Position numbers and translations under genes: made by a program | Assembly: GCA_005888335.1 (NCBI GenBank) | Contig: VAWY01000101.1 | Coordinates: 1 to 35,247 of the forward strand | Reading direction: 5' to 3' | Source: Actinomycetota bacterium | Lineage (GTDB): Bacteria > Actinomycetota > Thermoleophilia > Solirubrobacterales > Solirubrobacteraceae | Length of the DNA: 35,247 nt | Notes under the pieces: generated by a model | What the model was told of the DNA's origin: nothing | The model's input: only the letters and a program-made list of their open reading frames with translations | Databases searched by the model: none | In this document: positions 7,451 to 17,100 of the stretch, in pieces | Layout: each line of letters begins with the position of its first letter | Numbering within the stretch: the stretch's first letter is position 1

Positions 7451-8101
7451 CTACCCAAGCGGGGTGTCGCCGATGCGTTCGCGCAGCTCGATGATCGACG
7501 CGAAGACGGCCACTGCCCCGGATTCTCGTAGTTCCTGCTCGGAGAATCCGCCGGTCAGCACGGCGACCGTCTGGACGCCCGCCCGCTTCGCCGCCTTGAC
7601 GTCCCACGGCGTGTCACCCACCATCACCGCCTCGCGCGTGCCGAGCCTGTCGAGCGCCGCGAGGACGAGGTCGGGTTCGGGCTTGGTCTGCTCGACGTCG
7701 GCCGACGTGGTCCACCCGTCGGCGAGGTCGCGAGCGTCGAGCAGGTCGAGGTAGTGGTCGACCTCCTGCTGCTTGGCCGAGCTCGCCAGCACGACGCGGC
7801 GTCCCTGGCCCTTGAGGTCCTCGATGAGCTGGCGCGCGCCCTCGAGCGGCTCGACGGTCTGGATCGACGCGAGGTACAGGGCCTTCTCGGCGGCGCGGAT
7901 GTCGTCGCCGAGCTCGCGGTCGACCTCCTCGCCGGCCAGCGCTGCCACGAGCTGGTCGCCGCCCATGCCGATGTGGCGGTGGATCCGCCAGACGGGCAGG
8001 CGGACGTCGTGCTGGCGGAAGGCCATGTACCAGGCGAGGGCGTGCTGGTAGTTGGTGTCGACGAGCGTGCCGTCGATGTCGAGGATCGCCGCCGGAGGCA
8101 T
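7451..8101 (-). CDS. HAD-superfamily phosphatase
   Basis: This 216-residue haloacid dehalogenase-like hydrolase of the phosphoglycolate/beta-phosphoglucomutase-like class shows motif I D8-I-D10-G-T-L-V-D, motif II LASSAK, motif III with K in TKPEPD, and motif IV MVGDTPWDVKAA. The helical cap lies between residues about 15 and 80. It removes phosphate from a small metabolite, but the substrate is not evident. The start ATG 8101 overlaps the stop of the DUF6328 gene as TGATG, so the two are coupled. An in-frame extension to 8143 lacks family residues and was not used. Confidence 0.92.
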   Translation of the reverse strand: MPPAAILDIDGTLVDTNYQHALAWYMAFRQHDVRLPVWRIHRHIGMGGDQLVAALAGEEVDRELGDDIRAAEKALYLASIQTVEPLEGARQLIEDLKGQGRRVVLASSAKQQEVDHYLDLLDARDLADGWTTSADVEQTKPEPDLVLAALDRLGTREAVMVGDTPWDVKAAKRAGVQTVAVLTGGFSEQELRESGAVAVFASIIELRERIGDTPLG

Positions 8102-8571
8102 CAGGAGCCGCGAAGTCTCCGCACGAGCGCCTGGCCGAACCACAGCCAGAAGAAGATCGCCGTCGCGACGGCGGTCACCGACACCGCCGTCGCGGCGCTG
8201 AAGATGACGTCGGAGATGAGGAAGACGGCCCCGGTCATCGCGATCATCAGGCAGATCAGCCCCGCGATGAGCATCCGCGTGCCGTGCTGGATGACCCGCG
8301 GCCGGTCGCCACGCTGGAACAGGATCCGGTGATACCCGGTCGGAGCGATGAGGCAGGCCGTCGCTGCGGCGCTGGCCAGCAGCGTCACCAGGTAGACGTG
8401 CCGCTGGAAGCTCGTGATCTCGCCGAAGCGGGCCTGGAACGGAACGGCGAGCAGGAAGGCGAACAGCACCTGCACCCCCGGCAGCGCGACGCGCAGCTCA
8501 TTGAGCAGCTCGAGGAGCTGGCGGTTGAGCCGCTCCTGCTCCTCGTCGTCGCGCCGTGGTGGGCCCGCCAT
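8101..8571 (-). CDS. DUF6328-like four-helix membrane protein
   Basis: This is a membrane protein of about 156 residues. After a charged N-terminus (RRDDEEQERLNRQLLELLNELRVALPG) come four hydrophobic segments: VQVLFAFLLAVPF, VYLVTLLASAAATACLIA, MLIAGLICLMIAMTGAVFL and AVSVTAVATAIFFWLWFG. The ELRVALPGVQVLFAFLL stretch matches my memory of the DUF6328 family; function unknown. ATG 8571 is chosen; a GTG at 8607 would overlap the sigma factor gene by 17 bp and has no ribosome site. It lies directly after the sigma factor gene and is coupled to the HAD gene downstream. Confidence 0.85.
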   Translation of the reverse strand: MAGPPRRDDEEQERLNRQLLELLNELRVALPGVQVLFAFLLAVPFQARFGEITSFQRHVYLVTLLASAAATACLIAPTGYHRILFQRGDRPRVIQHGTRMLIAGLICLMIAMTGAVFLISDVIFSAATAVSVTAVATAIFFWLWFGQALVRRLRGS

Positions 8572-8590
8572 CCGCGGACGAGTTACCCGG

Positions 8591-9370
8591 CTAGCGGCGT
8601 CGCTCACTTTCGGCCGCTGCGCGCAGTCGCGCCAGCGACTGGCGGATCAGCCGCGAGATCTGCATCTGCGAGACGCCGATGCGCTCCCCGATCTCGGCCT
8701 GCGTCATGTCCTCGACAAAGCGCAGGCGCAGCACCTCGCGCTCGCGCGGGCCGATGACCTGCATGAGCCGGTCGAGCGTCGCGCGGTCCTCGGCGAGCCC
8801 GAATCCGGTGTCGACCAGTCCGACGGCGTCGCCGAGCGAGTCGCCTGCGTCCTCGTCGCCGCCCGGGCGCGGCGCATCGAACGAGGTGGCGCGGTACGCG
8901 CCGGACGCCTCGAGCGCCTCGAGGACCTGCTCCTCGTTGGCACCCACGCGCTCGGCGATCTGGCCGACCGACGGGGAGCGGTGGCTCTCTCTGGACAGGT
9001 CGGCGACCGCCCGGTCGACGCGCAGGGCGAGCTCCTGGAGGTCGCGTGGGACCCGTACCGCCCAGGTCCGGTCACGGAAATGGCGCTTGAGCTCGCCCAG
9101 GATCGTCGGGACGGCGTAGCTGGAGAAGGCGACGTCGCGATCGGGGTTGAAGCGGTCGATCGCCTTGATGAGCCCGAGCGCCGCGACCTGGAAGAGGTCC
9201 TCGAGCGGCTCCTCGGCGCGCTGGTAGCGGCGCGCGAGCTGGCGCGCCAGCGGCAGGAAGCGCTCGACGAGCGCCTCGCGCGCGGCGGTGTCGCGCTCGC
9301 GCTGATGGCGCAAAAAGAGCTCGCGATCCTCTCGGGTCCGCTCAGGCCCGCTGGAGGCGGCGTCGCTCAT
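8591..9370 (-). CDS. SigB/SigF-type RNA polymerase sigma factor
   Basis: This 259-residue group 3 sigma factor has region 2 around residues 25-100 (LARRYQRAEEPLEDLFQVAALGLIKAIDRFNPDRDVAFSSYAVPTILGELKRHFRD), a region 3 segment (SVGQIAERVGANEEQVLEAL) and the region 4 helix-turn-helix (MTQAEIGERIGVSQMQISRLIRQSL). This is the usual layout of stress or sporulation sigma factors governed by RsbW-type kinases. ATG 9370 (MSDAASSG) gives the normal family length. A GGAG lies 11 bases upstream. The likely regulators are the kinase and STAS proteins at 947-2167. DUF6328, HAD, CsbD-like and proline-rich genes follow on the same strand. An acidic linker (GGDEDAGDSLGDAV) joins regions 3 and 4. Confidence 0.95.
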   Translation of the reverse strand: MSDAASSGPERTREDRELFLRHQRERDTAAREALVERFLPLARQLARRYQRAEEPLEDLFQVAALGLIKAIDRFNPDRDVAFSSYAVPTILGELKRHFRDRTWAVRVPRDLQELALRVDRAVADLSRESHRSPSVGQIAERVGANEEQVLEALEASGAYRATSFDAPRPGGDEDAGDSLGDAVGLVDTGFGLAEDRATLDRLMQVIGPREREVLRLRFVEDMTQAEIGERIGVSQMQISRLIRQSLARLRAAAESERRR

Positions 9371-9500
9371 GTTTCGGATCGCTCCGATGCGTCGCACCGG
9401 AGCGGTGCGCACGAGTCCCCCCATCGAACGACTGGAACGCGCCGCGGGCCCCGGGGTTGGTGTGTTGCTGGAGCTCCTACCGGCAAAAGGGCGCTCCGTC

Positions 9501-9526
9501 GTTGTGGGAGGGAAAGGCGAGGATAC
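9501..9526 (+). promoter_or_regulatory. Possible SigF/SigB-type promoter for the small membrane protein and yihY
   Basis: GTTGTG at 9501-9506 and GGATAC at 9521-9526, separated by 14 bp, resemble the GTTT...GGGTAT pattern. It lies in the 218-bp gap between the sigma factor gene and the divergent small membrane protein gene. I see no other convincing promoter in this gap. Low confidence. Confidence 0.2.
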
Positions 9527-9588
9527 CGGTGAGCACGCATGGCCGGGGCGCCTGCTGGGGAGGTTGTCTGGCAAAAGGAGGGATCCTC

Positions 9589-9750
9589 ATGATCAACCTG
9601 CTCATCACCATTCTGGTCGCGATCCTCGCGTACTGGCTGCTGGTGCCACTGGCGGGACTCCCCGTGATCGTCGGCGCCGTCGCGGCGATCCTCGTGCTGC
9701 TGGGTGGCTTCGGCGGCCTGGGTGGTTACGGCGCCCGGACCTGGCGCTGA
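9589..9750 (+). CDS. Small hydrophobic membrane protein (53 aa)
   Basis: ATG 9589 is preceded by AAAAGGAGGG, a strong ribosome site with seven-base spacing. The product is nearly all membrane: segment 1 INLLITILVAILAYWLLVP and segment 2 LPVIVGAVAAILVLLGGFGG, joined by a short LAG turn, with a short YGARTWR tail. Its end overlaps the start of the YihY gene by 29 or 47 nt in another frame. I do not recognise a named family. The coupling to YihY suggests co-production in the membrane. Confidence 0.8.
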   Translation: MINLLITILVAILAYWLLVPLAGLPVIVGAVAAILVLLGGFGGLGGYGARTWR

Positions 9751-10609
9751 CGCCTCGCTCGCGCGCGCGCCACGGACGGCGATCGCCTGGCGCGCGCTGC
9801 GGCGCTTCTACGACCACCAGATGACCCAGCACGCGGCGGCGCTGACGTACTACGCCATGCTGTCGCTGTTCCCCGCGCTGCTGGTCGCCGTCGCCCTGCT
9901 CGGCGTGTTCGGCCAGCAGGGGACGGTGAACGACATCACCTCGTACCTCGCCCGCCACGGCGCGCCGCCGGCCGTGCTCGAGCCGGCGCGCTCGCTGCTG
10001 CGCTCGGCGATCCGCGCGGGCACCGGCACGGTCAGCGCGACGCTGGTCGTCTCGGTCGCGCTGTCGCTGCTGGGCGCATCGGGCGCGTTCGCGTCGGCGC
10101 GGCGGGCGCTCAACGCGGTCTACGAGGTCGACGAGGAGCGGCCGTTCGTCCATCGCAAGCTCGCCGACGTCGGCGCGACGCTCGTGCTCATCGTCCTCGC
10201 GCTGGCGATCCTCGTGCTGCTCTTCCTGGGCGGCGGCGTCGCGCACGATCTGTTCGGTGCGCTGGACCTCGGCGCGGCGGCGGCGAACGTGTGGAACATC
10301 GCGCGGTGGCCCGCCGCGCTCGCGCTCACGCTGGTCGCCTACGCGTTCGTCTACGCGACGGCGCCAGATCTCTCCGAGAGCCGCTGGCGCACGTTCTCGC
10401 CCGGCGCACTTGTGGCCGTCCCGCTCTGGCTCGCGGCGTCGTTCGGCTTCTGGTGGTACATCAAGCACATCGCCGACCTGGCGGCCTACGGGGCGTTCGG
10501 GGCGGCCGTCGCGCTGCTCATCTGGCTGTTCCTGTCCAACGCGGCGCTGCTGCTGGGCGCCGAGCTCAACGCGACGCTGTCGGCGGCCGAGGAGCGGGGC
10601 GAAGCTTGA
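9722..10609 (+). CDS. YihY/BrkB family membrane protein
   Basis: This protein of about 295 residues belongs to the YihY/virulence factor BrkB family. The conserved start of the domain is ALRRFYDHQMTQHAAALTYYAMLSLFPALL, and the later SRWRTFSPGALVAVPLWLAASFGFWWYIKH and AYGAFGAAVALLIWLFLSNAALLLGAELNA are characteristic. About six membrane spans are visible. Its function is unsettled; it is not RNase BN, as once named. The start is GTG 9722 or GTG 9704; both lie inside the preceding small gene and neither has a ribosome site, so translation is probably coupled. Its 3' end overlaps the convergent AddA-like gene by 44 bp. Confidence 0.93.
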   Translation: MVTAPGPGADASLARAPRTAIAWRALRRFYDHQMTQHAAALTYYAMLSLFPALLVAVALLGVFGQQGTVNDITSYLARHGAPPAVLEPARSLLRSAIRAGTGTVSATLVVSVALSLLGASGAFASARRALNAVYEVDEERPFVHRKLADVGATLVLIVLALAILVLLFLGGGVAHDLFGALDLGAAAANVWNIARWPAALALTLVAYAFVYATAPDLSESRWRTFSPGALVAVPLWLAASFGFWWYIKHIADLAAYGAFGAAVALLIWLFLSNAALLLGAELNATLSAAEERGEA

Positions 10610-13600
10610 GCTCGCGCGGGTGGGGGCACAGGCGCTCGCGCGCCGGGCACGTCGCGCACAGGCCGGCGTGCGGGTTCGCCGTCGGCGCGAAGTCGGCGCG
10701 GGCGATGCCCGCCGCCAGGGACGCGAGCCGCGCGGCGAGGGCGCCCTGCTGGTCCGCGCCGAAGCGCGCGGCGACCGGCTCGGACGGCCGGGCGAGGAAC
10801 GCGTAGACGACCTCGACGCGCGGCGCGCCGGCGCGCAGCGCGGCGAGCGCATAGACGTCGCGCTGGATGCCGTAGGCGTCGGTCACGAGCGCCGGGAGGT
10901 CCTGGGCCTCGCTGACCGCGTCGGTCTTGGCGTCGACGACGAGCCAGCCGCCGTCGGGCTCGATCGCGAGCAGGTCGAGCGCGCCGTTCAGCAGCGGACC
11001 GGCGCCGGGCTCGAGCTCGAAGGCGAACTCGTGCTCGCGCCGGAGGTGGCGCGCGGCGGCGAGGCGGGCGGCGAGGGGCGTCGCCGCGAACGCGGCGACG
11101 AGCTCGCGGGCGCGGTCGACGTCGGTCGCGCCCGCCGGGAGGCCGAGCCGGGCGGCGATCGCCGCGACCCGCTCTGCCGGCGGGACGCCCGCATGCGCGA
11201 AGTCGACCTCCTCGATGAGCGCGTGGGTCAGCACGCCGCGCTCGCGGGCGTCGAGCCGGTCGCGGCGCTCGCCGGGCGCGGGCGCGACGGCGGCGCCGGG
11301 CGGCGGGACGTCGGGCAGCCCGAGCACGCGCTGGGCGTAGAAGCGGTAGCCGCAGCGGAAGTAAGCGGTGAGGGACGTGGAGGAGAGCGGGCCGGAGGGC
11401 GATGCCGGCGCTGCGGCGTCGGGCGCGGCGGGCAGCGGCCGGCCGGCCGCGTCGCCGCCCGTCACGGCCGCCGCCGTCGCGTCCGCGTCCGCCGGCGCCA
11501 GGAACTCCTCGCGCAGCGCGTGCCCGACCGTCGCCGGCGCGTTGAGGACGAGGCGCAATGAAGAGGTCTCCCCCACTGGCACGACCGCGACCGCGGTGTC
11601 GGGCGCGGCGGCGCCCAGGCGGTCGGGCAGGTCGGGGGCGAGTGCGGGGCCCAGCCAGGCGAGGGGCGCGGAGCCGGGGCCTTCGCGGGGCCAGCGGGCG
11701 GAGTCGGCGGCGCCGGAGACGATGAGGCGCTCGCGGGCGCGGGTGAGCGCGACGTACAGCACGCGCTCCTCCTCCTGCGACTGCGCCAGCTGGTGGCGGT
11801 CGCGCAGCTCGGCGTAGGCCAGTGCGGGTGTCGCGCTGCGACCGTCGAGCAGCGCGAGGCGCAGCCCGAGGCGGTCGCCGTCGACGAGGAGGTCGGGCGT
11901 CTGCAGGTTGGCGCGGCGGCCGAGGTCGGCGGCGACGACGACGTCGAACTCCAGGCCCTTGGCGGCGTGGATGGTCATCAGCCGAACGGCGTCGGCGTCG
12001 GGGTCGTCGACGGGGGCCTCCGGCTCGCGGCGCTGCGCCTGCTCGAGCGCGGCCGCGTGGTCGACGAACGCGCGCAGGTCGCGCCCCTCCGCCGCCTCGA
12101 ACTCGCGCGCCAGCCGCAGCAGCTTGTCGACGTTGGCCATCCGCCGCACGCCGCCGAGCAGGCCGAGGACGTGGGCGTCGTAGCCGGCGGCGGCGATCGC
12201 GCGCTCGAGCAGGTCGTCGAGCGCGAAGCGGGGTGCGCGGCGCCGCTCGGCCGCGAAGCGGGGGCAGAAGGCGGCCAGCGCGGCGGCGTCGGCCGGCTCG
12301 AGGGCGGGGAGCCACGGCGCCTCGTCGCCCGCCGCGAACGCCGCTTCCAGCGTCCACCACAGGTCGCGCCCGGCGTCGCGGGCCGCGGCGGCCGCCACCG
12401 CCAGGCCGTCGGCCGACACGCCGGTCAGCGGCGAGGCGAGCACGCCGACCACCGCGCGCTCGTCCAGCGGATTGGCCAGCGCGGCGAGGTAGGACACGAG
12501 GTCGACGACCTCCTGGCGCGACCAGAACCCGCGGCCGGCGCTGGCCAGCGCGGCCAGCCCGACGTCGGCCAGCGCGCGCTCGAAGGCCGGCATCGCCGCG
12601 GTCGCCCGGACGAGGATCGCCACGTCGCCGGCTTGCGCCTCTCCGGCGTCGACCAGCTCGCGGACGCGCTGGGCGACGAGCCGCGCCTCGGCGTGGCGCC
12701 ACGCCTGGCCGGGCGGCAGGGTGTCGCCGAGGTCGACGTCCTCCCAGCCGCGCTGGTCGGTGATCAGCAGCTCGACGCGCGGCTCGTCGCCGCCGGCCGG
12801 CTCGCGCGCGGCGGCGAGCGGCACGAAGGCCTCGCCGAAGCGCTCGCCGAAGACCGCGTTGAGCGCGGTGACGATCTCCGGCCGGGCGCGGAAGCTCTCG
12901 GCCAACTCGAGCGCGGCGCCGCGCTCGGCCAGCTCCGCGCGCCGGCGGCGGAAGATCTCGACGTCGGCGTGACGGAAGCCGTAGATCGACTGGAACTCGT
13001 CGCCGACGCAGAAGACGTTGTCGCGGTCGAGCGCCTCGAGCAGCGCGAGCTGGCGGCGGTTGGTGTCCTGGAACTCGTCGACCATGATCAGCGCGAAGCG
13101 CTCGGCCCACGCGCGCCGCACCGCTCCCTCACCGGCGAGCAGCGCGCGGGCGCCGAGCTCGAGGTCGTCGAAGTCCAGCGCGCCGCGGGCGCGCTTGGCG
13201 GCGGCGTAGGCCTCCCCGTAGCGCTCGAGCAGCGCGCCGAGCAGCGGCGCCGCGCGCGCCGCGTGGTGATCGGCGCAGGCCCGCTCGTACGCGTCGTGGG
13301 CCTCGACGTAGACGCGGCAGGCATCGGTCTGCAGGGCGGCGGCGTTGCCGCACACGATGCGCAGGGCCTCCAGGCGCCCGGGCCAGGGCACGGTCCCGGC
13401 CTCGATGTCCTCGAGCAGGTGCGCGCAGCGCTCGAGCGCGCCGCGCGCCGCGTCCACGCTGCGACCGTCGCCCGCCCCGGCGAGCTCGGCGGCCAGCGCA
13501 GCGTGGGCGGCGTGCAGCGCCTCGCGCTCGGGGTCGGGGGCCGGCCGCGGGGCGACCGCCGGCAGCCGCGGGCGCTCGTGGCCCTCGCTGCGCAGCGCCT

Positions 13601-14168
13601 CGTGGACCGCCACGATCGCCGCGCGCAAGCGGTCGGGGCCGTAGGCGGCGGCCAGGTCGAGCGCCGGGCCGTCGCCCGCGGCGAGAAAGCCGCGCAGCGC
13701 CTCGGCGAAGGCGCGCTCGCGCAGCCTGGTCGCGCGGCCCTCGTCGAGGACGGCGAACGCGGGGTCGAGCCCGGCGGCGACCGCGTGCGCGCGCAGCAGC
13801 CGGGCGCAGAAGCCGTGGATCGTCGAGACGAAGGCGCCCTCGGTGGCCCGCGCGGCCTCGCGGTCGCCCAGCTCGCGCAAGCGCGCACGCAGGCGCTCGC
13901 GCAGCTCGCCGGCCGCCTTGTCGGTGAAGGTGATGGCCAGGATCCGGGCCGGGTCGATGCCGTCCTCGCGGACGGCGCGGACGAAGCGCTCGACGAGCAC
14001 CGACGTCTTGCCGCTCCCGGCGTTGGCCGAGAGCAGCAGCGAGCGCGTGCGGTCGCCGACCGCCGCGGCCTGCGCGCGGGTGAGCTCGCGGCCGCCCGGC
14101 GGCGGGTCGTCCCCGCCGCCTCCGCCGTGGAGGGCGTCGACGTCGAAGAGCGCGTCCATCATGGTCAT
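10566..14168 (-). CDS. AddA/RecB-like UvrD-family helicase-nuclease
   Basis: This 1200-residue superfamily 1A helicase fused to a RecB-type nuclease should process double-strand breaks with the partner encoded just upstream. Visible motifs: Walker A SANAGSGKTS (47-56), Ia TFTDKAAGEL (80-89), Walker B VDEFQDTN (363-370), III CVGDEFQSIYGFRHAD (387-402), V LMTIHAAKGLEFD and VI LYVALTRARERL. The nuclease domain at about 1062-1085 reads GALDLLAI...VVDAKT, with a later YGIQRDVYALA. Cysteines at YFRCGYRFY and in GLCATCPARERLCPHP could hold an Fe-S cluster, which in textbook AddAB belongs to AddB. ATG 14168 overlaps the upstream stop by ATGA. Confidence 0.95.
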   Translation of the reverse strand: MTMMDALFDVDALHGGGGGDDPPPGGRELTRAQAAAVGDRTRSLLLSANAGSGKTSVLVERFVRAVREDGIDPARILAITFTDKAAGELRERLRARLRELGDREAARATEGAFVSTIHGFCARLLRAHAVAAGLDPAFAVLDEGRATRLRERAFAEALRGFLAAGDGPALDLAAAYGPDRLRAAIVAVHEALRSEGHERPRLPAVAPRPAPDPEREALHAAHAALAAELAGAGDGRSVDAARGALERCAHLLEDIEAGTVPWPGRLEALRIVCGNAAALQTDACRVYVEAHDAYERACADHHAARAAPLLGALLERYGEAYAAAKRARGALDFDDLELGARALLAGEGAVRRAWAERFALIMVDEFQDTNRRQLALLEALDRDNVFCVGDEFQSIYGFRHADVEIFRRRRAELAERGAALELAESFRARPEIVTALNAVFGERFGEAFVPLAAAREPAGGDEPRVELLITDQRGWEDVDLGDTLPPGQAWRHAEARLVAQRVRELVDAGEAQAGDVAILVRATAAMPAFERALADVGLAALASAGRGFWSRQEVVDLVSYLAALANPLDERAVVGVLASPLTGVSADGLAVAAAAARDAGRDLWWTLEAAFAAGDEAPWLPALEPADAAALAAFCPRFAAERRRAPRFALDDLLERAIAAAGYDAHVLGLLGGVRRMANVDKLLRLAREFEAAEGRDLRAFVDHAAALEQAQRREPEAPVDDPDADAVRLMTIHAAKGLEFDVVVAADLGRRANLQTPDLLVDGDRLGLRLALLDGRSATPALAYAELRDRHQLAQSQEEERVLYVALTRARERLIVSGAADSARWPREGPGSAPLAWLGPALAPDLPDRLGAAAPDTAVAVVPVGETSSLRLVLNAPATVGHALREEFLAPADADATAAAVTGGDAAGRPLPAAPDAAAPASPSGPLSSTSLTAYFRCGYRFYAQRVLGLPDVPPPGAAVAPAPGERRDRLDARERGVLTHALIEEVDFAHAGVPPAERVAAIAARLGLPAGATDVDRARELVAAFAATPLAARLAAARHLRREHEFAFELEPGAGPLLNGALDLLAIEPDGGWLVVDAKTDAVSEAQDLPALVTDAYGIQRDVYALAALRAGAPRVEVVYAFLARPSEPVAARFGADQQGALAARLASLAAGIARADFAPTANPHAGLCATCPARERLCPHPRELKLRPAPRPPTASR

Positions 14169-17100
14169 GCCGTCTCGCACCGGCACAGGCCGGGGTAGGC
14201 GCAGCGCCGCGCGGGGGTGCACGTGTCCGGGCGCGGCTCGAGGGCGCCGGAGCGCGCCTGGGCGGCGGCGTCGGTCGCGAGCGCGACGACGGCGTCGAGG
14301 ACCTCGTCGACGCGCTCGGGCGGCCGGCGATCGCCGTTGACCACGTCGAGGCCGGGGTCGGCGTCCTCGGCGATCAGCCCGCGACGGCGCAGGTCGGCCA
14401 CGCCGAGCGGCTGGTAGAAGGCGCCGGCGGGCTCGAGCCCGAGCAGGTCGCGCGCGGCGCGCAGGTACAGCGCGGCCTGGAACGAGCGCTCGGACTCCCA
14501 CTTCTCGCCGGGCGTCACGCGCCGGCCCTTGTAGTCGACGACGACGGCGCGGTCGCCGGCGGGGCTGACGTCGATGCGGTCGATCCGGCCGCGCAGGCGC
14601 AGCGGCCCGTCCGGCGCGGCGAGCTCGAGCGCGGGCAGCGAGTCCGGCTCGTCCTCGAAGCCGAAGCCGACCTCGAAGAACGCCGGCTCGTAGGCCGAGC
14701 CGTCACGCGCGGCGGCCTCGAGGTAGCGCTCGAGATCGGCCTCCAGGCGCCGCACACCGGCGGCCAGGCGCTCGGGGCTCGGCGACAGGCGGGCGCGCGC
14801 CGCCGCCTCGGCGAGCGCGGCGCGCAGGCGCTCGCGCGCGAGCGGGAGGCGGTCGGGGGTCAGGCGGGCGGAGCCGCTCTCGTCGAGCAGGCCACGCAGG
14901 GTGACCTCGAGCGCCTCGTGGGCCACCCGCCCGCGGGTCATCGCCTCCGGGTCGGCCTCGAGGTCGTCCGCCTCGAGGTAGCGCTCGACGAACCACCGCA
15001 CCGGGCAGGCCGCCCAGGCCTCCAGGCTCGACGCCGACCACGCGGGGCGCTCGCGCAGGGCTCGCAGCGCCGCCTCGGAGCGCAGCGGGGCGAGCGGTGC
15101 GGGGCGCCGGCCCGGCCGGCCGGCCGCGGCGGCGCGCGCGGCGGCGCGCTGACCGGGCGCCCCGGCGGGCCAGTCGACGGCGCCCAGCGGCCGGCGCGTG
15201 CGCCGCTCCCACAACGCGGGAGCGAACAGGTCGCGGACGTCGTCGAGGAAGAACGACGGCACCTCGGGCTCGCCATCGTCCGAGGCCGTGCGGAAGCTGA
15301 GGACCAGGCGCTCCTCGGGGCGCGAGACGGCCGCGTAGAAGAGGTAGCGCTCGGCGCCCAGGCCGCCGTCGTCCTCGCGCGGCAGCCGCAGGCCGCCGGC
15401 CAGCGCGACCTCGCGGCGCTCCTCGTCGCCCAGGAACGCCTCGCCGCGCGCGGGGCGCGGGAAGTCGCCCGCCTGCAGGCCGCACAGGACGAGCGCGCGC
15501 ACCCGGCGGGCGCGGATGGCGAGCGGGTCGGTGACCTCGACACGCCCGGGGCCGGGCTCGTCGCCGATCCGCACGTCGACGCCGGCCAGCGCGGCGACGA
15601 TCTCGGCGGGCCCGCCGACGAGCGAGGGATCCGCGGCGGCCAGCTCGCCGAGCTCCTCCAGCGCCCGCCGCCCGGCCGTTACGGCCTGGGCGTCCTGGCG
15701 GGCGGCGGGGTCGAGCAGCGGCGCGGGAGGGACGGCCACGGGCCCGGTGGGGACCGGCGCCTCGCCGGCGGCCGCGGGCGGCGGCGCGGCATCGCCGGTT
15801 CCCGGCGCCGCCGGGTCCGCCACGAGCAGCCGCCCCAGCTCCGCCGCCAGCTGCGCGCACAGCACCGCCGGGCCGGCGCCGATCGCCGCGCGGACGCGGG
15901 CGAGGGCCCCGGGCACATGGCGGCCGTCGGCCTCCCAGGCGGCGAGTGCGTCGGACGCCGTCTCCACCCCCTCGCGGCGCACGCGCGCCTCGAGGCGGTC
16001 GACGAGCGCCGGGCGCCGAACGAGACCGGGCGCGCGCAGCCAGGCCAGGGCGTCGTCAGCGCTGCCCGCGCCCGCGGCGCAGCGCAGCAGCCCGAGCACG
16101 GCGCGGCCGATCGCCAGGTGGCCGAAGGCGACCCGTCGCCGCAGCGCGAACGGCACGCCGAACTCGGCGAAGACGCGCTCGATGAGCGGTCCGGCCTGCT
16201 CGGGCGAGCGCACGACGACCGCGATCTCCTCGGCGCCGACGCCGGCCTCGAGCAGCCGAAGGATTTCGGCGGCGACGAGCTCGAGCTCGGCGCGCTCGCC
16301 GCCCGCCTCCAGGACGGCGACCGCGTCGCCCGGCTCCAACAGCGCGACCGGCGGCGCCTCCTCGAACAGCGCCCGCTCGAGCCCGTGCAGCGCCGGCCGG
16401 GCCGCCGGGGCGTAGTGCTCGGCGCGCGGCTCGAGCGCGACCACGCGATCGGCCAGCGGGCGCAGCTCCTCGAACGTCCGCGCGCGCCCCGCGAAGGCCA
16501 GCCGCCCGGGCTCGTAGCTCAGCGAAACGGTGACGTCCGCGCCGACCCGTCCGGCGAGCGTCTCGACCGCATCGCGCTCGAGCGGCGTCAGGTCGTCGAA
16601 CCCGTAGAAGAAGACCGGCGTCGCGCCCCACGCCGCCGGGTCGACCCGCAGCGCGTCGAACGCGGCGAGCGCCTGCAGCTCGGCGTCAGGGCGGCCGAGG
16701 CGCTCGAGCGCGGACCGATAGCCCCGGTACAGCCGCGCGAGCTCGGCCGCGTAGGAGCGGCGGCGCGCGTCACCGCCCGCCCACGCGCCCAGCGCCGCGG
16801 CGAGCCGGCCGGGATCGGCCCGCGCGACCTCGAGCTCGGCGAACAGCCGCGCCGCCGCGCCCGCGAAGCCCGGCGTCGCCGCCGACGCGGCCAGCACGTC
16901 CAGGCGGGCGCGGGCGGCCACCGCGGCCACGATCTGGGCGCGGGCGACCTCGCCCAGCGCCCGCCCCTCGATCCCCGCGCGCCGCGCCGCCTCGTCGACG
17001 AGCCCGGCGAACCGCACGACGCGCGGCCCGAAGACCGCACCGCCGGCGGCCAGCTCGCGCCGGTAGCGCTCGGCGTCGGCCGCCGTCGGCACCACGAGCA

